A stretch of 9,228 nucleotides of DNA, taken from positions 1-9,228 of the forward strand of contig NZ_DASYHS010000128.1 in NCBI RefSeq assembly GCF_035998295.1. The letters are read 5' to 3'. Position 1 is the stretch's first letter. Each line of letters begins with the position of its first letter. A model generated the notes under the pieces. It searched no databases. It was not told the DNA's origin and was given only the letters and a program-made list of their open reading frames with translations. The translations under genes and the position numbers were made by a program. Below are positions 1-5,286 of this stretch, piece by piece. The DNA is from DASYHS01 sp035998295. Lineage in GTDB: Bacteria; Pseudomonadota; Alphaproteobacteria; Azospirillales; Azospirillaceae.

Positions 1-852
1 CAGGCCACGCAGCGGCTGGAGATCCATTTTCGTTCGGACGTCAACGAATACAGCGCCATCCTCGAGCCGACGGCCGAAGGCACCCTCGTCTTCACCGAGG
101 AAAGCTGCGCGTTCATGGGCGCGCGGAAGGAGATCCACGTCCCGAACCAGACCGAGACCCAGCTCCGCCGCACCAGGCGCGGGGGCCGCATCCCGCCCTA
201 CATCTACCGGCCGATCGAGAACTGGCGCGTCTACCATTTCCACGACACCTCGGAGAACGCACCTCTGCGCAGCAGCGCACCTTTGATCGAGCCGGAGCGG
301 CTCGCCGCGGACGGCGGCAACCTGCCCGCCTTCCTCTTCTATCTGCAGGAGCAGCATCCAGAGACCTTGGAGATGCTGCTGGACTTCGTCCGGATGGTGG
401 CGCCGTTCATCGGCACGTTCGTCCTGCGCCCGGAAGCGCTGAACAGCGACCTGATCCGGCTGCGGTGGCGCCATGTGGGCCGCGACGAACTGTTCGACGT
501 CAGCGATCTGTCGGACGGCACCTTGCGCTTCATTGCCATGGCGGCCCTGCTGCTTCAACCGGACCCGCCCTCGACCATCGTCCTCGACGAGCCGGAACTC
601 GGCCTCCATCCTGCCGCGGTCGCCCAGCTCGCCGCCCTGATGTACCAGGTGGCGCCGGAGGTGCAGATCATCGCGGCGACGCAGTCGCCGGTCTTCGCCA
701 ACCAGTTCGGCTGGGAGGATTTCGTGATCGTCGACCGGGTGGAGGATGCCTCCTGCTTCCGCCGGCTGTCCAAGGAGGAGGTCCTGCCCTGGATGGACGA
801 GTTCGCGATGGGGGACATCTGGGAGAAGAACGTGATCGGGGGCCGCCCGTGA
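1..852 (+). CDS. AAA_21-type (SMC/RecF/OLD-like) ATPase, 5' end missing
   Basis: The frame is open from the first base, so the gene begins upstream of the window. 283 residues of its C-terminal part are visible. The ABC-type nucleotide-binding half is clear: a signature-like segment LSDGTLRF near visible residues 170-177, Walker B TIVLDEPELGLHP near 192-204, and a switch region IIAATQSP near 223-230, where Gln stands in the usual His place, as is common in this family. The C-terminal end (WMDEFAMGDIWEKN...GG) is typical of stand-alone AAA_21 ATPases. The Walker A loop must lie off the left edge. An ATG at 115 is internal and not a credible start, because similarity-like sequence continues upstream of it. 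The stop overlaps the start of the next gene by 4 bases (GTGA), so the two are probably translationally coupled. Family knowledge: such ATPases paired with a nuclease-like partner sense or respond to phage or DNA damage. The role here is inferred. Confidence 0.9.
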   Translation, partial: QATQRLEIHFRSDVNEYSAILEPTAEGTLVFTEESCAFMGARKEIHVPNQTETQLRRTRRGGRIPPYIYRPIENWRVYHFHDTSENAPLRSSAPLIEPERLAADGGNLPAFLFYLQEQHPETLEMLLDFVRMVAPFIGTFVLRPEALNSDLIRLRWRHVGRDELFDVSDLSDGTLRFIAMAALLLQPDPPSTIVLDEPELGLHPAAVAQLAALMYQVAPEVQIIAATQSPVFANQFGWEDFVIVDRVEDASCFRRLSKEEVLPWMDEFAMGDIWEKNVIGGRP

Positions 853-1517
853 GCATCCGCCTCGCCGTTTCGGTCGAGGGGCAAACGGAAGAGCGGTTCG
901 TCAAGGTCGTCCTGGCTCCCCATCTCGCCGGCTTTCGCATCTGGGCCACGCCGGTGATCGTTGCGACCAGCCGCAGCGCCGCCGGCACCAAGGCGAAGGG
1001 CGGCGGCATCAATCTGGATCGCGTCGTGGGCGAGTTGCGCCGTCTGCGGTTCGACTATCGCGACGGTTTCGTGACGTCCCTCTACGACTTCTACGGCTTC
1101 CGCGACCGGCAGCCGGGCGAGGACGTGGCGGCCCTAGAGCTGCGGATCGCGCAACGGCTGGGCTCGCCCCCGAACCTGATCCCCTACGTCCAGCTCCATG
1201 AGTTCGAAGGACTGCTGCTGTCCGATCCGGCCATGGTCGCGGCCTATTTCAAGGCGCCCGCACTGGAGACGCTGGTCGCGTCCGCGGTGGCTCGCGCCGG
1301 ATCGCCCGAACGTGTCAACGACGGTCCGAACACCGCGCCATCGAAACGGCTCGAGGAATGGACCCGCGAGCACGCGCCTCCCCTGCTGCGCTACACCGCA
1401 CGGACCAAGCTGCTTCACGCGCCGCAGTTCGCCGATCACCTGAAGCTGCCGGTGATCCGGGCCGCCTGCGCGCGCTTCGACGACTGGGTGTCGCGGCTGG
1501 AACGGCTCCGCCGCTGA
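849..1517 (+). CDS. DUF4276 family protein, TOPRIM-like partner of the ATPase
   Basis: A 222-residue protein starting at GTG 849, which shares the GTGA overlap with the ATPase stop. Longer readings of this frame (for example from 465) run through the ATPase gene and are not credible. The protein matches the DUF4276 pattern along its whole length: an N-terminal VEGQTEERFV block (residues 9-18), LYDFYGF (78-84), IPYVQLHEFEGLLLSDP (111-127), an N-TAPSKRL segment (161-168) and a terminal DDWVSRLERL helix. DUF4276 is, to my knowledge, predicted to have a TOPRIM-like fold. On that view Glu10, Asp80 and the HEFE acidic residues (118, 120) are candidate metal-binding positions, which is inference. 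The operonic pairing with an AAA_21 ATPase parallels ATPase plus TOPRIM pairs such as PARIS (AriA/AriB) and suggests a defence effector. No catalytic activity can be proved from sequence alone. Confidence 0.88.
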   Translation: MSIRLAVSVEGQTEERFVKVVLAPHLAGFRIWATPVIVATSRSAAGTKAKGGGINLDRVVGELRRLRFDYRDGFVTSLYDFYGFRDRQPGEDVAALELRIAQRLGSPPNLIPYVQLHEFEGLLLSDPAMVAAYFKAPALETLVASAVARAGSPERVNDGPNTAPSKRLEEWTREHAPPLLRYTARTKLLHAPQFADHLKLPVIRAACARFDDWVSRLERLRR

Positions 1518-1525
1518 CCGGAGGG

Positions 1526-1553
1526 AGTCGAGCCGTCGCCGGACGGCTCGACT
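1526..1553. terminator. 12-bp hairpin between convergent genes
   Basis: Arms 1526-1537 and 1542-1553 are perfectly complementary (12 bp) around a 4-base loop (GCCG). The hairpin sits 8 bases after the DUF4276 stop and 7 bases before the end of the convergent doxX-like gene. It is followed by only two T residues on the plus strand and no T-run on the minus strand, so it is not a textbook intrinsic terminator. Position and stem strength fit a bidirectional terminator or transcript-end stabiliser. Confidence 0.6.
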
Positions 1554-1560
1554 TGCATAC

Positions 1561-2004
1561 TCAGGCGCGTGCCGCCGCCGGCCGGGCGCGCAGGCCGAGC
1601 GCGCGCTCGGCCGCCGGGCGCAGCGCATAGGCGCCGTCGCCGAGCAGGAACTGCACCACCAGCGCCGCCGCCCAGAACGCGGGATAGCTCCAGCCGCCGT
1701 TCTCGTTGGAGAAGATCCAGCCGTTCGGGAAGTGCTGCAGGGTCGCCCCCAGCAGGACCGGCAGGGCCGCCAGCGACACCCAGCGGCTCCACAGGCCGGC
1801 GACCAGCATCAGGCCGCCGACGGCCTCGACCGCGATCACGTAGTAGGCGAGTGCGGCCGGGTAGCCGATGGACTCGAAATACGCCGCCGTGCCGGCCGGG
1901 GTGAAGGTCAGCACCTTCAGCAGGAAGCCGTAGGCGAACAGGCTGAGGCCGAGCGAAACGCGCAGGATCAGGGCCGCGTAGTCGGCCCGGGTGTCCGTGG
2001 TCAT
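1561..2004 (-). CDS. DoxX family membrane protein
   Basis: A 147-residue protein with about four predicted membrane segments (roughly residues 10-28, 49-70, 75-92 and 107-122). It has the DoxX-like block NGWIFSNENGGWSYP before the last helix and an Arg/Ala-rich cytoplasmic tail. The start at 2004 is chosen because a strong ribosome binding site (GGAGGAGA, 2011-2018) lies 6 bases upstream. The frame stays open to 2271, but that extension overlaps the neighbouring LysR gene and is low-complexity Arg/Pro-rich. DoxX-like proteins are small integral membrane proteins, often linked to redox or thiol stress or to oxidoreductase partners. The exact role of this one is unknown. It lies downstream of a LysR gene on the same strand, with a dyad-containing gap between them, so control by that regulator is plausible. 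Confidence 0.9.
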   Translation of the reverse strand: MTTDTRADYAALILRVSLGLSLFAYGFLLKVLTFTPAGTAAYFESIGYPAALAYYVIAVEAVGGLMLVAGLWSRWVSLAALPVLLGATLQHFPNGWIFSNENGGWSYPAFWAAALVVQFLLGDGAYALRPAAERALGLRARPAAARA

Positions 2005-2010
2005 GGGATG

Positions 2011-2018
2011 TCTCCTCC
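2011..2018 (-). promoter_or_regulatory. Ribosome binding site of the doxX-like gene
   Basis: Read on the minus strand this is GGAGGAGA, 6 bases before the ATG at 2004. It is a near-perfect Shine-Dalgarno sequence and decides the start against the longer open frame that runs into the LysR gene. Confidence 0.8.
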
Positions 2019-2088
2019 ATCCGGTGGGATGCCCGGAAACCCGGGCCGCTGGAGAGGAGCATCGCGGATCGGCGCCTGCCGGAATAGC

Positions 2089-2127
2089 GATGAAATTCCG
2101 ATCAAAATCATCTGTAAGGGAGATGAT
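2089..2127. promoter_or_regulatory. Dyad cluster downstream of lysR and upstream of doxX (candidate operator or weak terminator)
   Basis: Perfect inverted repeat ATCATCT (2107-2113) / AGATGAT (2121-2127) with a 7-base spacer. A third half-site, GATGA at 2089-2093, forms a second, imperfect dyad with TCATC at 2108-2112. The inner TCT-N7-AGA fits the T-N11-A pattern of LysR-type binding sites. The cluster is AT-richer than its surroundings, starts 3 bases after the LysR stop, and ends 85 bases before the DoxX start. On the minus strand the perfect dyad is followed by TTTT, so it could alternatively be a weak intrinsic terminator for lysR. I cannot choose between these from sequence. Confidence 0.4.
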
Positions 2128-2129
2128 GT

Positions 2130-3026
2130 TCAGTCGACGCCCTGGCGCAGCCGGTCCAGCATCCAGGCCGCCGCCGGGCCGGGCACCTCGCCGGCGCGGT
2201 GGAAGGCGAAGGCCGGCAGGTGGTCGGTCTCGGGGACGCTCTCGATCGCGAGGCGCACGAGGTCGCCGCACTCCAGGTCTTCGGCGACCATGTGCCGGGG
2301 CATCATGCCCCAGCCGAGGCCGGCCAGCAGCAGCTCGCGCTTGCTCGACAGGTCGCCGACGCGCCAGGTCCGCGGCGACAGGACCCAGAAGTCGCGGCCC
2401 TCGGTCAGCCGGCTACGGTCGCTCAGCACGATCTGGACGTGGTCGCGCAGCCGCTCCTCCGGGATCCTCCCCCCGGCGCGGGCGAGTGGGGAGCCCGCCG
2501 CCGCCACCGGGACCATCTGGACCGGCCGCAGCGCATGCCCGGTCAGGCCCGCGGGAAGCTGCGGCATCGTCGCCAGCACGCCCAGCGCGCAGGTCCCGTC
2601 CGTGACCTTCTCGACCACGCCGCCCAGCGCCTCGACGAACAGGCGCACCGCCACGGTCGGGAAGCGCTCCCGGAACTCGGAGAGGATGCGCGCGAAGGCG
2701 CGCATGGGATAGACCGCGTCCAGGACGACGGCGAGCTCGGGCTCAAGGCCCGACGCGATCGCCGAGGCCTGCGCGCGCAGCCTCTCGCTGCGCTCGACGA
2801 TCGAGCGGATCTCCGCCAGCAGCGCGCGGCCGGCCGGCGTCGGCACCGGGCGGTAGCCGTCGCGGTCGAACAGGGCGACGCCGAGCTGGCGCTCCAGGCT
2901 CATGACCGCCTGACTGACGGCCGACTGCGCGCGGCGCAGCCGCTTCGCCGCCGCGGTGAAGCTTCCGGCCTCGACGACCGCCAGCACGACGCGGAGCTGG
3001 TCCAGCGAAACGGGATCGATGTTCAT
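2130..3026 (-). CDS. LysR-family transcriptional regulator
   Basis: A 298-residue protein of standard LysR-type length. Residues ~7-66 form the winged helix-turn-helix, with the family pattern LRVVLAVVEAGSFTAAAKRL, then QSAVSQAVMSLERQLGVALFDR, then the TPAGRALL wing. A linker helix follows. Residues ~93-290 form the periplasmic-binding-protein-like effector domain. The start at ATG 3026 gives the normal short N-terminal lead, and no strong ribosome binding site precedes it. It diverges from the GNAT gene (gap 3027-3132) and is followed on its own strand by the doxX-like gene. LysR regulators commonly control a neighbouring gene and themselves, so both neighbours are candidate targets. The ligand is not predictable. 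It is probably cytoplasmic and DNA-binding as a tetramer, by family knowledge. Confidence 0.93.
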   Translation of the reverse strand: MNIDPVSLDQLRVVLAVVEAGSFTAAAKRLRRAQSAVSQAVMSLERQLGVALFDRDGYRPVPTPAGRALLAEIRSIVERSERLRAQASAIASGLEPELAVVLDAVYPMRAFARILSEFRERFPTVAVRLFVEALGGVVEKVTDGTCALGVLATMPQLPAGLTGHALRPVQMVPVAAAGSPLARAGGRIPEERLRDHVQIVLSDRSRLTEGRDFWVLSPRTWRVGDLSSKRELLLAGLGWGMMPRHMVAEDLECGDLVRLAIESVPETDHLPAFAFHRAGEVPGPAAAWMLDRLRQGVD

Positions 3027-3132
3027 GGCGGGACAGCGTAGCGGGTGCCCGGGTCGGCGATCAATCCGGCCAGTGCCGGCCGGCCCGCCCGGGCCTATGA
3101 TGCGTCACCTGCCGGAGCGGGAGGAGGTCCGC
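3027..3132. promoter_or_regulatory. Divergent intergenic region, lysR / GNAT
   Basis: These 106 bases must hold the start signals of both divergent genes. A TATGAT hexamer at 3096-3101 is a good -10 match for the plus-strand GNAT gene, but the bases 16-18 upstream (around 3073-3078, GTGCCG) are a poor -35. Short GC dyads occur at 3066-3079 (CCGGC-CAGT-GCCGG) and 3075-3084 (palindrome GCCGGCCGGC). In DNA this GC-rich such dyads arise easily, so operator function is only possible. Confidence 0.35.
3120..3127 (+). promoter_or_regulatory. Ribosome binding site of the GNAT gene
   Basis: GGAGGAGG ends 5 bases before the ATG at 3133. It fixes the start there rather than at the earlier in-frame ATG codons, the first of which (2956) lies inside the divergent LysR gene. 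Confidence 0.8.
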
Positions 3133-3714
3133 ATGGGAAGCGACGTGAGACTGCGCGATGCCGTGCGCGAGGACGCCCCGGCCCTCGCCCGGCTGTTCCT
3201 CGCCTCCTCCCACGGACTGTCGGAGCATGTCTGGAGACAGGCGGCGCTGCCGGGCGAGACGCCGCTCCTGTCCGGCATAAGGCGCTACGCCCGCGACGGC
3301 GGCCCTTTCACCTGGCGCTGCTGCCTGGTCGCCGAGAGCGAAGGACGGGTGGCCGCGATGCTGCACGCCTTTCCCATGGAGGCGGCGGCCCCCGACATCG
3401 GCGACGACCCCGTGCTGCGCCCCTACGCCGAACTCCACGATCCCGGAAGCCTGCGCGTCTCCGACCTCGCGGTGTTCCCGGAGTTCCGGGGCCGCGGCAT
3501 CGGCACCCTGCTGCTCGCGGCGGCGCAGGAGAAGGCCCGGGCGCTCGGGCTGGCGCGGCTCAGCCTCACCTGCTTCGAGCGCAACGAGGGCGCGCTGCGG
3601 CTCTATCTGAGGCTTGGATACCGGGAGATGGCCCGGCGGCCGGTCGTCCCGCACCCCTGCCTCGCCATCGCGGACGGCGACGTGGTGCTGCTGGGAAAGC
3701 CCGTCACCTCCTGA
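3133..3714 (+). CDS. GNAT-family N-acetyltransferase
   Basis: A 193-residue single-domain acetyltransferase. The acetyl-CoA binding motif A is clear: LRVSDLAVFPEFRGRGIGTLLL (about residues 107-128), containing the R-G-R-G-I-G pyrophosphate loop. Motif B follows, NEGALRLYLRLGYREM (151-166), with the Asn and Tyr usual in GNAT proteins. The first ~100 residues form the variable substrate side and include a WRCC stretch (61-64). The substrate, whether small molecule, peptide or protein N-terminus, cannot be told. The start follows a strong ribosome binding site. The gene is divergent from a LysR regulator and ends 9 bases before the end of a second, convergent LysR gene, so it is probably a single-gene transcript. 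Confidence 0.92.
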   Translation: MGSDVRLRDAVREDAPALARLFLASSHGLSEHVWRQAALPGETPLLSGIRRYARDGGPFTWRCCLVAESEGRVAAMLHAFPMEAAAPDIGDDPVLRPYAELHDPGSLRVSDLAVFPEFRGRGIGTLLLAAAQEKARALGLARLSLTCFERNEGALRLYLRLGYREMARRPVVPHPCLAIADGDVVLLGKPVTS

Positions 3715-3723
3715 CTAGGCGCC

Positions 3724-4641
3724 TCATGTCCACTCCCGTCTCCGGCCTGCCGTCGTCTCGGCTTCCTCGAACAGCCAGCCTGCGAACGCCCGGGCGGCCG
3801 GCGACGGTTCGCGGCGGCGCGGCTCGACCAGCCAATGGCCGAAGCGATCCGTCGTCACGTGGTTCGGGCAAGGCAGGACGAGGGCGCCGGCACGCACCCG
3901 GTCCGCGATCAGGACGAGACGCCCGAGGGCGATGCCCTGCCCCTCGATCGCGGCTTGCAGGACGATGTTGTAGTCGGTGAGCTCGATCCTGCGCGCGCCG
4001 GCGAGATCCACGCCGCTGGCCTCTGCCCAGGCCTGCCATTCGGTCCCGCGCGCCGCGCAGAGCAGCGGATGGCGCAGCACGTCCCGCGGCTCGCCGATGG
4101 CCGGGCCGCGCCGAAGCAGGGCCGGGCCGGCCACGGGCGTCAGGCGCTCCGCCAGCAGGAGCCGGGCCTCGCCGCCGTCCCAGTTTCCGGTGCCGTATCG
4201 GATCGCCATGTCCGCCTCGCCGGCGTCGAGGTCGGTCAGCCGCAGGGTCGGATCGAGGACCAGCTCGATGCCGGGATGCGCCTGCGTGAAGCGGGCGAGC
4301 CGCGGAACGAGCCAGTTCGCCGCGAAGGACGGCAGCGGGCTGACGCGCAGGCGCTCCCGACCCGCGCGCTCCCGCAGATCGGCCGTGCCGGACGCGATCA
4401 TGTCGAGGCTCCTGCGGATCACCTGGAAGTACCGCTCGCCCTCGGGCGTGAACGCGATCCCCCTCGCCCCCCGAACGAACAGCGCCTTGCCGAGGTAGCG
4501 CTCCAGCGCCGCGATGTGGTGGCTTACGGCGCTCTGGGTGATCGACAGCTCGTCGCCCGCGCGGCGGAAGCTCATCAGCCGGCCGACCGCCTCGAAGGCG
4601 CGCAGGGACTGCAGGGGCGGCAGAGTCGGGGATGCGCGCAT
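3724..4641 (-). CDS. GcvA-like LysR-family transcriptional regulator
   Basis: 305 residues when started at ATG 4641 (MRASPTLPPLQSLRAFEAVG). This is the usual GcvA-type opening and length. Helix-turn-helix about residues 10-67 (SFRRAGDELSITQSAVSHHI, then ALERYLGKALFVR and FTPEGERYF). GcvA-group hallmarks follow: SFAANWLVPRLARFTQAHPGI, then EADMAIRYGTGNWDG, then the PVAGPALL segment. The frame is open to an ATG at 4728, but those 29 extra residues are Pro/Ser/Ala-rich and encoded partly by a CTGGA tandem repeat, so I prefer 4641, though no clear ribosome binding site marks it. It diverges from the ridA-like/PLP enzyme pair and is the likely regulator of that pair. Proteins of this group often respond to amino acids or related metabolites, which fits the neighbours. 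The ligand itself is unknown. Confidence 0.92.
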   Translation of the reverse strand: MRASPTLPPLQSLRAFEAVGRLMSFRRAGDELSITQSAVSHHIAALERYLGKALFVRGARGIAFTPEGERYFQVIRRSLDMIASGTADLRERAGRERLRVSPLPSFAANWLVPRLARFTQAHPGIELVLDPTLRLTDLDAGEADMAIRYGTGNWDGGEARLLLAERLTPVAGPALLRRGPAIGEPRDVLRHPLLCAARGTEWQAWAEASGVDLAGARRIELTDYNIVLQAAIEGQGIALGRLVLIADRVRAGALVLPCPNHVTTDRFGHWLVEPRRREPSPAARAFAGWLFEEAETTAGRRREWT

Positions 4642-4661
4642 CGCGGGCCGCAGGGCTGGAG

Positions 4662-4696
4662 TGGGCCGGGCTGGACTGGACTGGACTGGGCCGGGC
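4662..4696. repeat. CTGGA tandem repeat flanked by TGGGCCGGGC direct repeats
   Basis: Three CTGGA units and a fourth variant unit CTGGG occupy 4671-4690. The block is bracketed by two identical TGGGCCGGGC copies (4662-4671 and 4687-4696, each sharing bases with the tandem block). It lies just upstream of the chosen start of the gcvA-like regulator. Short tandem repeats of this kind can change length by slippage. Confidence 0.7.
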
Positions 4697-4798
4697 GAAG
4701 CTAGCATCGATCGCAAGACATGAGCCATATCGATCGCACGCGGCGATGCTTTGAATTGGCCATGCGGGTCCCGGGGGCGGCACAGTCGCGCAAACAGC

Positions 4799-4803
4799 AG
4801 GAG
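4799..4803 (+). promoter_or_regulatory. Ribosome binding site of the ridA-like gene
   Basis: AGGAG ends 9 bases before the ATG at 4813. It supports that start over the in-frame ATG at 4720, which lies in the regulatory gap and would add a tail unlike the family. Confidence 0.65.
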
Positions 4804-4812
4804 CTAGAGCCA

Positions 4813-5286
4813 ATGACCACCATCGCGGAGAAGCTGACGGCCCTCGGCCTCTCGCTGCGGCCCGCGGCGGCACCGGCCGGGAACTACGTCCCGACCGTCC
4901 GGGCCGGCAATCTCCTTCACGTCTCGGGGCAGATCAGCCTGGTCGACGGCAAGCCGGGCTTTCTCGGCCGCCTCGGCGCGGAGCTGGACGTCGAGCAGGG
5001 GCGGGAGGCCGCCAGGGCCGCCGCTCTCGGCGTCCTGTCCCAGGTGGCGGGCGCGACCGACGGGACGGTCGCGGCCGTCCGCCGGGTCGTCCGGCTGAAC
5101 GTCTTCGTCGCGGCGACGCCGGAGTTCACGCGCCATCCCGACGTCGCCGACGGCGCCTCCGACCTCATGGTGGCGGTGTTCGGGGAAGCGGGGAAGCACG
5201 CGCGCGCCGCGGTCGGCGTGGCCTCGCTGCCGCGCGGGGTCGCGGTCGAGGTGGACGCAGTCGTCGAGATCGAGGACCGGGCGTGA
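4813..5286 (+). CDS. RidA-family (YjgF/YER057c/UK114) protein
   Basis: A 157-residue single-domain protein. Family features in order: an N-terminal helix with LGLSLRPAAAPAGNYVP (11-27), the strand and loop AGNLLHVSGQISL (31-43), a central helix ending in VRRVVRLNVFVAATPEF (89-105), and the C-terminal HARAAVGVASLPRGVAVEVDA (129-149). Arg131 lies where the catalytic Arg of RidA is expected by pattern alignment. RidA proteins are small cytoplasmic trimers, and the archetype hydrolyses reactive 2-aminoacrylate-type enamines or imines released by PLP enzymes. The ~157-residue length and N-terminal extension resemble the longer UK114-like subgroup, whose substrates are less defined. The stop overlaps the next start by 4 bases (GTGA), so it is coupled to a PLP-dependent enzyme. 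That pairing strongly supports a role in handling that enzyme's product, but this is inference. Confidence 0.9.
   Translation: MTTIAEKLTALGLSLRPAAAPAGNYVPTVRAGNLLHVSGQISLVDGKPGFLGRLGAELDVEQGREAARAAALGVLSQVAGATDGTVAAVRRVVRLNVFVAATPEFTRHPDVADGASDLMVAVFGEAGKHARAAVGVASLPRGVAVEVDAVVEIEDRA

Larger units (their letters stand above)
4642..4812. promoter_or_regulatory. Divergent regulatory region, gcvA-like lysR / ridA-like
   Basis: These 171 bases are the largest non-coding gap in the window and separate the divergent regulator from its probable target operon. It holds a 10-base direct repeat ATCGATCGCA at 4706-4715 and 4729-4738 (23 bases apart, about two helical turns). Each copy contains the palindrome ATCGAT, a plausible operator arrangement. 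GCATCG (4704-4709) and CGATGC (4744-4749) add an outer inverted pair. A TTGAAT at 4751-4756 could be a -35 for the ridA-like gene, but I see no matching -10. Function is inferred from position. Confidence 0.4.

Noticed and set aside
465..848. N-terminal extension of the DUF4276 gene from an ATG at 465
   Set aside because: It overlaps the ATPase gene in another frame and gives low-complexity Arg/Pro/Gly sequence. The GTG at 849 gives the normal family start.
2199..3041. 280-codon plus-strand open frame opposite the first LysR gene
   Set aside because: It is a shadow of the LysR gene, Arg/Gln/Ala-rich with no motif.
3717..3724. Palindrome AGGCGCCT at the GNAT/LysR convergent junction
   Set aside because: Eight bases with no loop or T-run. 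It is too short to be a terminator and easily a chance match.
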